Assembly (NCBI RefSeq): GCF_947499215.1
Contig: NZ_CANMNI010000001.1
Span: forward strand, 124,001 to 188,000
DNA: 64,000 nucleotides
Direction of reading: 5' to 3'
Source of the DNA: an uncultured Pontibacter sp.
Lineage (GTDB): Bacteria; Bacteroidota; Bacteroidia; Cytophagales; Hymenobacteraceae
This document shows, in pieces, positions 52,593 to 60,358 of this stretch. Position 1 is the first letter of the stretch. Each line of letters starts with the position of its first letter. A program made the position numbers and the translations under genes. The notes under the pieces were generated by a model. The model saw nothing but the letters and a program-made list of their open reading frames with translations, searched no databases and had not been told where the DNA came from.

Positions 52593-52695
52593 AGGTCAGC
52601 TGTTATATGCGAAACGTTCGGTCCTTCGTTAAGTATAAGGAAGAACGCCAGATTTCTAATTTAGCTCCAATATCTGAAAAAAGAACCAATTTCAA

Positions 52696-52703
52696 TACAT
52701 TTG
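52696..52703 (+). promoter_or_regulatory. -7 element (TACATTTG) of the secreted GATase-like gene
   Basis: Exact TAnnTTTG match 20 bp upstream of the ATG at 52723. Confidence 0.5.
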
Positions 52704-52722
52704 TTCCCATACCTTGCCGCCC

Positions 52723-53991
52723 ATGATGTTATTACGCTATACTTTGATGCTTACTGTTGGTCTGCTACTTTCGTTGAAAGCCATGAGCTCCACGGTTCTT
52801 ATCCCGATGGATGAATCACAAAAAGACCACCTCAAATCATATGGTGCGGCTTACTGGGTACTTTCGAAAAGCGTCTCAGTTGACTGGCTGCTCAATTACC
52901 GGGGCGGCAGTTTTGCTTTTCAGCATGCACCGCAGCTAGAAAATGAACTCATTGTAAGAGGTATCAGCTACTCCGTAATATCCGATGCGCAATACAACAC
53001 TATTCTGACACAGATCAGTGACCCGGAGGCGAACATGGATGTTATGAAGCTGGAGAAAGTGCCGAAAATTGCGGTCTACACTCCTAAATCAAAAATGCCT
53101 TGGGATGATGCCGTAACACTGGTGTTGACCTACGCCGAAATTCCGTATGACATGGTCTATGACGAAGAGATCATGCGCGGTGACCTGCCCAAGTATGACT
53201 GGCTGCACCTGCACCACGAGGATTTTACCGGACAGTATGGCAAGTTCTATTCAAGCTACCACCACTACCCTTGGTATCAGGAGCAGCAGCGGGATGCGGA
53301 GGCTTCTGCCAAAGAACTCGGTTTTAAAAAAGTGTCTGAGCTGAAAGGGGCTGTTGTACGCACCATCCGTGACTTCTGCGCGGGCGGTGGCTTTCTGTTT
53401 GCCATGTGCTCCGCCACCGACACCTACGACATCGCGCTGGCCGCTGAGGGCGTTGACTTTATCGAGGCGATGTACGACGGTGACGGAGCTGATCCCAACG
53501 CTCAGAGCAAGCTGGACTACAGCAAGTCGTTTGCTTTCAAAGATTTTACGTTGGTGCGCAATCCGCTGGAGTATGAGTACTCCAATATCGACATGCAGCC
53601 ACAAGAACGCGGTCTGACAGAGGCCAATGACTTCTTTCAACTGTTTACCTTTTCAGCCAAATGGGACCCGATACCGACCATGCTGACACAGAATCACGCC
53701 AAGACCATTAAAGGTTTTATGGGACAAACTACGGCATTCCGCAAAAATTTAGTAAAGCCAGAGGTTGTTGTGATGGGGGAAAACAAAGAGATGGGGGAAA
53801 TACGTTACATGCATGGTACCTTTGCCCGAGGCACTTGGACCTTTTACGGTGGGCATGATCCGGAGGACTATCAACATTTGGTAGGTGAAGACCCAACGGA
53901 CTTGGCACTGCATCCCAATTCCCCCGGCTACCGACTCATCCTCAACAACATCCTCTTCCCAGCTGCCAAAAAGAAGAAACAGAAAACGTGA
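52723..53991 (+). CDS. Secreted protein with GATase-like elbow (often labelled asparagine synthetase B)
   Basis: A 422-residue protein. A TTG at 52714 is in frame; the ATG at 52723 begins a signal peptide (MMLLRYTLMLTVGLLLSLKAM) and is chosen. The mature part starts LIPMDESQKDHLKSYGAAYW, a wording I associate with Bacteroidota proteins annotated as asparagine synthetase B, yet it lacks the N-terminal Cys2 and the synthetase domain of AsnB. Instead, FCAGGGFLFAMCSATDTYD resembles the class I glutamine-amidotransferase/DJ-1 nucleophile elbow with a Cys. The basic tail KKKKQKT ends the protein. Function unknown; probably periplasmic. Confidence 0.7.
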   Translation: MMLLRYTLMLTVGLLLSLKAMSSTVLIPMDESQKDHLKSYGAAYWVLSKSVSVDWLLNYRGGSFAFQHAPQLENELIVRGISYSVISDAQYNTILTQISDPEANMDVMKLEKVPKIAVYTPKSKMPWDDAVTLVLTYAEIPYDMVYDEEIMRGDLPKYDWLHLHHEDFTGQYGKFYSSYHHYPWYQEQQRDAEASAKELGFKKVSELKGAVVRTIRDFCAGGGFLFAMCSATDTYDIALAAEGVDFIEAMYDGDGADPNAQSKLDYSKSFAFKDFTLVRNPLEYEYSNIDMQPQERGLTEANDFFQLFTFSAKWDPIPTMLTQNHAKTIKGFMGQTTAFRKNLVKPEVVVMGENKEMGEIRYMHGTFARGTWTFYGGHDPEDYQHLVGEDPTDLALHPNSPGYRLILNNILFPAAKKKKQKT

Positions 53992-53999
53992 TTACAGGT

Positions 54000-54145
54000 A
54001 TCAGTAAGCAGTTATTAATAACAAGTAAGCAGTAAACATTTTTTACAAACTTGTAACAACTTAGGTATACATATAGCCGCCTACTATATACTTACAAATG
54101 GAAAGAATACTTTCGTATACCTATGCCTGATAACTGTTTACTGAT
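54000..54145. repeat. Inverted word repeat ATCAGTAAGCAGTTAT
   Basis: ATCAGTAAGCAGTTAT at 54000-54015 and its complement with one mismatch at 54130-54145. In between lie AAGTAAGCAGTAAAC and two GTATACC words. It occupies the whole gap between two convergent genes and may be a relic of a small mobile repeat. Confidence 0.5.
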
Positions 54146-54159
54146 AATTGATCACTGCA

Positions 54160-54765
54160 CTAGTGCATCCTGTCCGGGCGGGGCTCTAGATTACGGATGA
54201 TCTCTGCTTCGATCTCGAGCAGTTCCTTCAGGCGGGCATCCACTACATCAACGGGCATATACTCTTTAGCCAACTTCACAAAGCTTACATAATGGCCGGC
54301 TTCTGAAACCATCAATTCGTAATAGAACTTTTGGAGCTCTTCATCCTGAATGTTTTTCCAGAGTAGCTTGAAACGCTCACAGCTGCGAGCCTCTATCAAG
54401 GCGTTTATGAGCAAGTGGTCCATTAGCTGACGCTCGCGTTGACCTCCTTTTCGGATGTGCTTTGTCAACTCCACCACATACTCGTCCGGGCGGTTGCGTC
54501 CCAAGCCAAAGCCCCTCTTCTTTAGTTGGTCCATTACCCGTTCAAAGTGGCTCCACTCCTCTGCCACCAGATCAGTCATTTCCTCCACCAGCCTTGTTTT
54601 GTCAGGGTACTTCACGATGAGGGATATACCTGACGTTGCCGCTTTTTGCTCACAGTAAGCGTGGTCAACGAGTATCTCCTCAATATTTTTCTCAGCAATA
54701 TTCACCCAACGCGGGTCGGTGGGCAGCTGTAATCGAAGTATGGTTTTGGTTGATTGAGAAGACAT
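54160..54765 (-). CDS. miaE: tRNA-(ms2io6A37)-hydroxylase MiaE
   Basis: A 201-residue ferritin-like diiron protein. Iron-binding motifs EEWSHFERV (about 67-75), EARSCERF and SEAGHYVSF (about 153-161) are in the order known for MiaE. It hydroxylates ms2i6A37 in tRNAs reading UNN codons, downstream of MiaA and MiaB. MiaB itself begins at the right end of this window. The gene is 12 bp downstream of the porin gene's neighbour region and convergent with the GATase-like gene; the preceding gap contains the word repeat. Confidence 0.92.
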   Translation of the reverse strand: MSSQSTKTILRLQLPTDPRWVNIAEKNIEEILVDHAYCEQKAATSGISLIVKYPDKTRLVEEMTDLVAEEWSHFERVMDQLKKRGFGLGRNRPDEYVVELTKHIRKGGQRERQLMDHLLINALIEARSCERFKLLWKNIQDEELQKFYYELMVSEAGHYVSFVKLAKEYMPVDVVDARLKELLEIEAEIIRNLEPRPDRMH

Positions 54766-54776
54766 AAAGGGAAATA

Positions 54777-56663
54777 TTAATCAAAGAACATCCACTTGAG
54801 ACCGAAGATAAAGCTGAACTGGTTTCCGGGATAATAAGGCGTCATGAAATAGCCCGGGTCTGTGAGTCCTTGCGCGACATTAGATAGCTTCAGGAAGACA
54901 TTCACACTTTTAATATCGGCCGTGATAAATACATCGGCAAGTGGGTATTTGCGAATCATGAAGTTGTTTTGCAGATGAAATTGCTGCGTCACCGGCATGT
55001 AAGCATCGGCCAGATAATCTGACGGGCTGTATACCTGCACTCCTAGCTGACCAATAAGGGCCCTTCTGAACAGGGCGCCTTCAAAGTACAGTTTGGAGTC
55101 AAATAGCCATTCTGGTATGCGGATCGTCTCTATATTGTCGGTGTTGGTATAAGCGACGAAATTCTCGAAGTTGATGGCTCCGAAGCGAATGCGGTGTTGC
55201 AGCTCCACACCATATAGGTGCTGGTTGCCTTGGAACTGGGCCGGCCGCGCTTGCTCGTTGAAATAAATGTGTCGCTTAATGTGGTTGTAGTGTCCTGTCA
55301 GGCGAACAAACTGCCGATTGCCTATTTTGGAGGCGAATGTGCCTTCGATGCGATCGGTCACAGAATTGTTAAAATTGTTGATCCATTCAAAGTGGTTGCT
55401 AATCATGCGTCTCTCCACCAAGGAAGGCGAGCGAAGCACACGCGTAACACGCCCTTGTAGAGGCCCTAGGCGCACATTGCCGCTTACCTTGTAGTCATTT
55501 GTCATCTGAAACTCGCCCTCTACCCCTACTAAGGCTTTCCCGTGGGTCAGGCGAAGCTCGCCGCCCACGAACAACTGCTCAAAGCTTTCAGCTATATTAA
55601 CATAGCTTTCGGATGCTACAGAGTCTACGACAAACCGCTCCAGCACACGATTGTCTAACTTTGAGCTGCGTTGCTTTACATAAGCCTTGTAAAAAGACAG
55701 TTTGTTGTTACCGGTTACGCCTGCCACATTCTCCATTTCGCGATAGAGGGTACGATCGTCTGTTCTCTGAGGGTGTCTGTAGAGCGTGCTTGGGTAAAAG
55801 AAAGGCGTGCCGAGCGAATCGGCCATGGGGATTTGGTCATCCTCATAATCGTTTCGCTGGCGTCCCCAGTCAAAACCGTGAAACAGCTTTAGATTCTCTC
55901 CTGCCAGTTTGTAAATGTGCAGCAGGTGGTAGTTGTTTCGAAACTCTTGCGAGGCTGCCTGATCTAAATTGGTGATCGCATCCTGAAACAGGAACAAATT
56001 TTCTTCTCGTGCCTGTAAACCTCCCGTCTCTATCTGCTCGTGGTTTAGGTGGGTAAAGTTTGCAAAGAGGTCATACTTCTCATTCTCAGAGCGGTAATGT
56101 GTAAAGACCTTCACGGCTTGGCTGCTCACGTAGCCGTCCCGCCGCAGGTTTGACAGACCTATCTGCCGGTTAGCCGATACAATCTGGTAAGCGACACCGG
56201 CGCTCCAGCGTGGCGTGATGTTTCTGGCATGGGTGCCTTCAAATACCTGCTCCCCGCGCTGACCCTGTATGTAATAAAGGTGCGAGTAAGGAGATCGTGT
56301 GTCGAAATAGTTAATGCGGTCAGGTCGGTAGGCATAACGGTTAAACACCGGTTTGCCTAAGCGGGCCCCTATTTTGTCCGGCATTCTGAAAAGAATAGGC
56401 TGAGCCGCCGTGCCCACATTGCCTAGATGCTGAAAATAAGCCGTGTCTTGATACCAGAAGCGCTCATTATGCATGTTCTGAGTACTGGTGTCGATACGCT
56501 GTAGCAGATAGCGCCCTTCCAGCACATCGTTCTCGTAAAGTTGAAACGTGGTTCTGGGGCTGTACAACACTTTGGTGGTGTCGTCAATGATTTGCGCCTG
56601 TACCATTGGGGCAGACAGCAAACCGACTAAAAGCCATATTCCTACTAAGAGCTTACTTTTCAC
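54777..56663 (-). CDS. Putative outer membrane porin (Porin_10 type)
   Basis: A 628-residue outer membrane protein with a Sec signal peptide cleaved after VQA (about 23). The mature part contains many amphipathic beta strands with aromatic girdles (PRWSAGVAYQIVSANRQ, EKYDLFANFTHLNHEQIE, LYGVELQHRIRFGAINFENFVAY) and ends with FSFIFGLKWMFFD, a terminal Phe/aromatic strand recognised by BamA as usual for barrels. Layout fits the Bacteroidota Porin_10 family (putative porins). No plug domain or TonB box is visible. Substrate unknown. Confidence 0.83.
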   Translation of the reverse strand: MKSKLLVGIWLLVGLLSAPMVQAQIIDDTTKVLYSPRTTFQLYENDVLEGRYLLQRIDTSTQNMHNERFWYQDTAYFQHLGNVGTAAQPILFRMPDKIGARLGKPVFNRYAYRPDRINYFDTRSPYSHLYYIQGQRGEQVFEGTHARNITPRWSAGVAYQIVSANRQIGLSNLRRDGYVSSQAVKVFTHYRSENEKYDLFANFTHLNHEQIETGGLQAREENLFLFQDAITNLDQAASQEFRNNYHLLHIYKLAGENLKLFHGFDWGRQRNDYEDDQIPMADSLGTPFFYPSTLYRHPQRTDDRTLYREMENVAGVTGNNKLSFYKAYVKQRSSKLDNRVLERFVVDSVASESYVNIAESFEQLFVGGELRLTHGKALVGVEGEFQMTNDYKVSGNVRLGPLQGRVTRVLRSPSLVERRMISNHFEWINNFNNSVTDRIEGTFASKIGNRQFVRLTGHYNHIKRHIYFNEQARPAQFQGNQHLYGVELQHRIRFGAINFENFVAYTNTDNIETIRIPEWLFDSKLYFEGALFRRALIGQLGVQVYSPSDYLADAYMPVTQQFHLQNNFMIRKYPLADVFITADIKSVNVFLKLSNVAQGLTDPGYFMTPYYPGNQFSFIFGLKWMFFD

Positions 56664-56759
56664 AAGCCAAAATTAGTGATTTTCATGCAACCCGTATACG
56701 TTCCGTTGCAAACTATGAGTTGATTTAAGACGAATTTAATAAATCGATCTCCTTAAACT

Positions 56760-57800
56760 TTAGTAAAAAGAGCTAACATGACGCTTTACTAATTTATTAA
56801 AAACCTCCTCCTGCTTTAAAAAATACACCTCAATCGGGATGTAAAACAGCGGCAGTTGGTGTGTTATTACAGATAAGGCGTCATCAGCAAGCTTAGCGGC
56901 ATCCTTACGTGTCGTTATAACGCTGACCTCATCTTTGTGGTCCTTTCTTAAAATGTCCTTCAGTCTTGCGAGGTCTTGCAAGGTATAGTTGTAGTGATCA
57001 GGGTATTCAAGGTGCCGGATGACGGTATAGTGCTGGCTCAGGAAATCAAGCAAGGGCTGCGCATTCGCTATACCTGTCAGGAGAATGATGCTTTTTTTTA
57101 CCTTTTGTGCATTGCCCATAGGTATGGAATTGCCATAACGAAAGCCACTAAAAAACACTAGTGCCTCGGGACGAGCATAGGCTTTGATTTGGCGCTCGAT
57201 TTTCGTCATGCCTGCCTCCTCCAGTTGTTGTGGGCATTTAGTTACTATAATGACATCCGATCTTTTCGCCCCACTTCTTGGTTCACGCAATAGTCCGGCA
57301 GGAAGCACCAAGTCATTAAAAAATAAACGGTTATAGTCCGTTAGCATAATATTGAGCGATGGTGTAACCGGCCGGTGCTGCATAGCATCATCGAGTATGA
57401 CTGCCTGCAGTTCTGGCTGCACTTGCAATAGGTTGTCTATACCCAAAGGCCTGTTCTCGCAGACGGCAACGGTTACCTCAGGAAAATCTCGGTGGTACTG
57501 ATAAGGCTCATCACCGAGCAAAGCTGCTGTTGATGTTTCGTTAGCCAGCACAAAACCTTTGCTGCTGCGCTTGTACCCCCTGCTCAGTACCGCGCGGCTA
57601 TACCCATTCAGCAGCCGGAGAAGGTACTCCACATGCGGGGTTTTACCGGTGCCCCCTACCGTTAGGTTGCCAACAGCCACCACAGGTATGGGAAATCGCT
57701 TGGAAGTAAGCCAACCCTTATCGTAAAGCCAGTTACGCACGAGCATGATGGCGCCGTACAGTAAGGAAAAAGGCCAGAGAAGGTAACGAAGAAATGTCAT
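56760..57800 (-). CDS. lpxK: Tetraacyldisaccharide 4'-kinase
   Basis: A 346-residue LpxK. The ORF extends to 57932, but the ATG at 57800 begins the N-terminal membrane-anchoring helix (TFLRYLLWPFSLLYGAIM) typical of LpxK, and a TACCTTTG -7 box lies just upstream at 57819-57826. The P-loop is GNLTVGGTGKTP (about 44-55), and VILDDAMQHRP around 130 matches the catalytic DDGxQH region, with Ala in place of Gly. It adds the 4'-phosphate to lipid A precursor at the inner membrane. It shares the upstream gap with a divergent lipoprotein gene. Confidence 0.9.
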   Translation of the reverse strand: MTFLRYLLWPFSLLYGAIMLVRNWLYDKGWLTSKRFPIPVVAVGNLTVGGTGKTPHVEYLLRLLNGYSRAVLSRGYKRSSKGFVLANETSTAALLGDEPYQYHRDFPEVTVAVCENRPLGIDNLLQVQPELQAVILDDAMQHRPVTPSLNIMLTDYNRLFFNDLVLPAGLLREPRSGAKRSDVIIVTKCPQQLEEAGMTKIERQIKAYARPEALVFFSGFRYGNSIPMGNAQKVKKSIILLTGIANAQPLLDFLSQHYTVIRHLEYPDHYNYTLQDLARLKDILRKDHKDEVSVITTRKDAAKLADDALSVITHQLPLFYIPIEVYFLKQEEVFNKLVKRHVSSFY

Positions 57801-57818
57801 AGACGGCAGTATACCTGA

Positions 57819-57826
57819 CAAAGGTA
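57819..57826 (-). promoter_or_regulatory. -7 element of lpxK (TACCTTTG)
   Basis: Exact minus-strand match 19 bp upstream of the ATG at 57800; supports the short start of LpxK. Confidence 0.6.
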
Positions 57827-57857
57827 GGCAATAAAGCGAAAACAGGCTGTGATGTAC

Positions 57858-57889
57858 TTGTTTTATATAAAGCAAAAGCACTATATTTA
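57858..57889 (+). promoter_or_regulatory. Candidate promoter (TTG-N21-TATATTTA) of the divergent lipoprotein gene
   Basis: TTG at 57858-57860 and TATATTTA at 57882-57889 give a -33/-7 pair with 21-bp spacing, near the Bacteroidota norm, with the gene starting 34 bp later. Confidence 0.45.
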
Positions 57890-57922
57890 TTACCGACAAT
57901 ACACGACCCAATTTACCTTCAC

Positions 57923-58381
57923 ATGAAAGCAAACAAATCTGTCACCCCGCTCTTGCTGCTCCTCTTGCTTTTTGGGGTGGCCTGCAGCCCCTGCGCCACC
58001 TTGCGGCCAGAGCCACCTGCCCCGGTAGCTTTTTATTTGGTGGACGCCTCTGGCAAAAGCGCATTCCTGAATCCAACCAAAGGCATACATCCGGACTCAC
58101 TTCAACTAACACTTGATAACGAGCCATTCAACTATCTGTTTACAGGTATGGATGAGTCGATCGGTAACATGGTTTTCGAAACATATCCGGTTATTTACAA
58201 CAAGTCGCGCGTGCGGATGCTGCTGCACTTAAACAGCCTGAACACCGACACCCTTGACATCGCCTATACCGTCAGCCGCGGCAAGTGCTATACCGACTAT
58301 ACCTACTCTGCCTTTTACTTTAACGGCAAAGAGCTGAAGCGCCACCCTGAGACCGGCTATCTGCAGTTACAAGTGCTATAA
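57923..58381 (+). CDS. Uncharacterised lipoprotein
   Basis: A 152-residue lipoprotein. The Leu-rich signal peptide ends FGVACSPC, so C21 is the likely lipidated residue (C24 follows). The mature part is strand-rich with several Asp and Tyr residues (LQLTLDNEPFNYLFTGMDES, RVRMLLHLNSLNTDTLDIAYTV, CYTDYTYSAFYFNGKEL), suggesting an Ig-like or small beta-sandwich fold. No family recognised. Divergent from lpxK, 59 bp upstream of the Nif3-like gene. Confidence 0.68.
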   Translation: MKANKSVTPLLLLLLLFGVACSPCATLRPEPPAPVAFYLVDASGKSAFLNPTKGIHPDSLQLTLDNEPFNYLFTGMDESIGNMVFETYPVIYNKSRVRMLLHLNSLNTDTLDIAYTVSRGKCYTDYTYSAFYFNGKELKRHPETGYLQLQVL

Positions 58382-58439
58382 ACTTTCAAGGCTGCTCTGA
58401 TCTTAGTATTTTGCCAAATCTAATCAGACTGTATATTCT

Positions 58440-59549
58440 ATGAAAGACAACCCCACCATAGCAGACATCATTAAACTACTGGAGCAGTATGCCCCCGTTC
58501 CCTATCAGGAAAGCTACGACAACTCCGGTTTGCAAACCGGTAACGCTGCTGATGAGGTAAAAAGCGTATTGCTCACCTTAGATTGCACCGAAGCCGTCAT
58601 AGAAGAAGCCATAGCAAAAGGATGCAATCTGGTTGTCGCACACCATCCCGTTATTTTCAAAGGGCTCAAAAGCCTGACGGGGCGCAGCTATGTCGAGCGT
58701 ACGATTATCAAAGCCATACAGCATAACATTGCCATATACGCCTGCCATACCAATCTGGACAGCGTGCATAACGGCGTGAATGCCAAGATCGCCGAGAAGC
58801 TCCAGCTATTAAACACACGCCTTTTAACATCCAAACCGCATACACTAATGCAACTGGCCTTCTTTGTGCCGGTAGATAACACCGAACAAGTATTGGAGGC
58901 TATACACAAGGCCGGTGCCGGGCGAATAGGTGAATACAGCGACTGCAGCTTTCAGGTACAGGGCACAGGCCGTTTCCTACCTTCCGAAAGCGCTGATCCG
59001 ACCATAGGCAAACCGGGAAAACCCGAGCAGGTGAAGGAAAACCGGGTGGAGGTAATTTTCCCAGCTTTTAAGCAGCAGCGGATTATGCAAGCGTTGCTCG
59101 AGGCGCACCCCTACGAAGAAGTGGCACACTTTCTCACGCTGCTGGAAAACGGAAACCAAGAAGTTGGCATCGGGATGGTGGGCGAACTGCCGGAGCCGCT
59201 ACAAGAGCAGGAGTTTTTGGATTACCTGAAAAGCCACATGCAACTGTCCGGTGCGCGCTATACCCCTGTTGGCGATAAAAAGATAAAACGGGTAGCCGTA
59301 TGTGGTGGCTCAGGCAGTTTCCTGATCAAAGACGCCATCCGGCAGGGTGCCGATGCTTACGTGACGGCCGATGTAAAATACCATGAGTTTTTCGACGCGG
59401 AAGGCAAACTGCTGATCGCCGACATTGGACACTATGAGAGTGAGGTATTTACAAAGGAGATTTTTTATGATACAATTTCCAAAAACTTTACTAATTTTGC
59501 AGTCTATTTATCGGAAGTAAACACAAACCCTATCAGATACACCTATTAA
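58440..59549 (+). CDS. Nif3-like dinuclear metal centre protein
   Basis: A 369-residue Nif3/YbgI-family protein with the inserted PII-like domain of longer members (about 130-235). Metal ligands: VVAHHPVIF (two His, about 66-70), ACHTNLDSVHNGVN (Asp near 103), and, after the insert, KYHEFFDAEG and DIGHYESE with His and Glu. Members form toroidal hexamers; the human homologue NIF3L1 and bacterial YbgI have no proven reaction, but GTP cyclohydrolase I type 2 is a common label to avoid. It is 4 bp before the zinc-ribbon gene, so the two are co-transcribed. Confidence 0.9.
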   Translation: MKDNPTIADIIKLLEQYAPVPYQESYDNSGLQTGNAADEVKSVLLTLDCTEAVIEEAIAKGCNLVVAHHPVIFKGLKSLTGRSYVERTIIKAIQHNIAIYACHTNLDSVHNGVNAKIAEKLQLLNTRLLTSKPHTLMQLAFFVPVDNTEQVLEAIHKAGAGRIGEYSDCSFQVQGTGRFLPSESADPTIGKPGKPEQVKENRVEVIFPAFKQQRIMQALLEAHPYEEVAHFLTLLENGNQEVGIGMVGELPEPLQEQEFLDYLKSHMQLSGARYTPVGDKKIKRVAVCGGSGSFLIKDAIRQGADAYVTADVKYHEFFDAEGKLLIADIGHYESEVFTKEIFYDTISKNFTNFAVYLSEVNTNPIRYTY

Positions 59550-59553
59550 CTAC

Positions 59554-60285
59554 ATGGAAAGTACGGTAGCCAGCAAATTAGAAGCATTACTAAAGCTTCA
59601 GAACATCGATTCGCAGCTTGATGAAATTAGACGCGTAAGAGGCGACCTCCCTGAAGAGGTTCAGGACCTAGAAGATGAGATTGAGGGCTATGAAGTAAGG
59701 GTTCGTAAGTTTGACGATGAAGTGGCGGCACTCAACGACAGCATCGCCCAACGCAAACAGTCGATCAAAGACGCCGAAGGTCTGATCCGCAAATACGAAG
59801 ACCAGCAAACTAACGTTCGCAACAACCGCGAATACGACGCCATCACGAAGGAGATCGAACTTCAGAAACTCGAGATGCAGATCGCTGAGAAGAAAATCAA
59901 AGAAGCGCATTATCAGATAGAGCAGAAGATCAACGAGATCGAAGGCACTAAAAACCGTCTGGAAGAGCGTCGCAAGGATCTTGACAACAAGAAGCACGAA
60001 CTTGACCAGATCGTAGCTGAAAGCGAGGAAGAGGAAAACAAACTGGAGCAAGAGCGCGAAAAAGCTTCTCAGCAGATTGAAGAACGTCTGTTGACAGCCT
60101 ATAACCGTATCCGCAAAAACGTTCGCAACGGTCTTGCCGTGGTATTGGTGAAGCGTGATGCGTGCGGTGGCTGCTTTAACACGGTTCCTCCCCAGCGTCA
60201 GGCTGACATTGCCGCTCAGAAGAAAGTTATCGTATGCGAGCACTGCGGCCGTGTAATGGCTGGTGTGGAGCAGCGTATATACTAA
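59554..60285 (+). CDS. Coiled-coil zinc-ribbon protein (DUF164/zf-RING_7)
   Basis: A 243-residue protein. Residues 5 to about 185 form a long coiled coil of two antiparallel helices (LLKLQNIDSQLDEIRRVRGDLP; NVRNNREYDAITKEIELQK). The C-terminal ribbon has four cysteines in DACGGCFNT and VCEHCGRV (about 203-231). Nif3-like and this protein are neighbours in very many bacteria; Helicobacter and Campylobacter relatives (CdsZ) act in envelope or gene-regulatory contexts. Its role here is inferred only from context. Followed by a hairpin that embeds the next start codon. Confidence 0.87.
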   Translation: MESTVASKLEALLKLQNIDSQLDEIRRVRGDLPEEVQDLEDEIEGYEVRVRKFDDEVAALNDSIAQRKQSIKDAEGLIRKYEDQQTNVRNNREYDAITKEIELQKLEMQIAEKKIKEAHYQIEQKINEIEGTKNRLEERRKDLDNKKHELDQIVAESEEEENKLEQEREKASQQIEERLLTAYNRIRKNVRNGLAVVLVKRDACGGCFNTVPPQRQADIAAQKKVIVCEHCGRVMAGVEQRIY

Positions 60286-60324
60286 TCAAAAAGGCTTTGA
60301 GCGTTTTTCGCTTGAACATATCAG

Positions 60325-60358
60325 AAAAAAGGATGGCGTTTGCCCATCCTTTTTTTTT
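60325..60358 (+). terminator. Terminator-like hairpin containing the next gene's start codon
   Basis: AAAAAAGGATGG (60325-60336) pairs with CCATCCTTTTTT (60344-60355) around a 7-nt loop, followed by T to 60358. The ATG at 60333-60335 lies in the left arm, and the T-run encodes Phe and Leu of the signal peptide. Confidence 0.8.
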
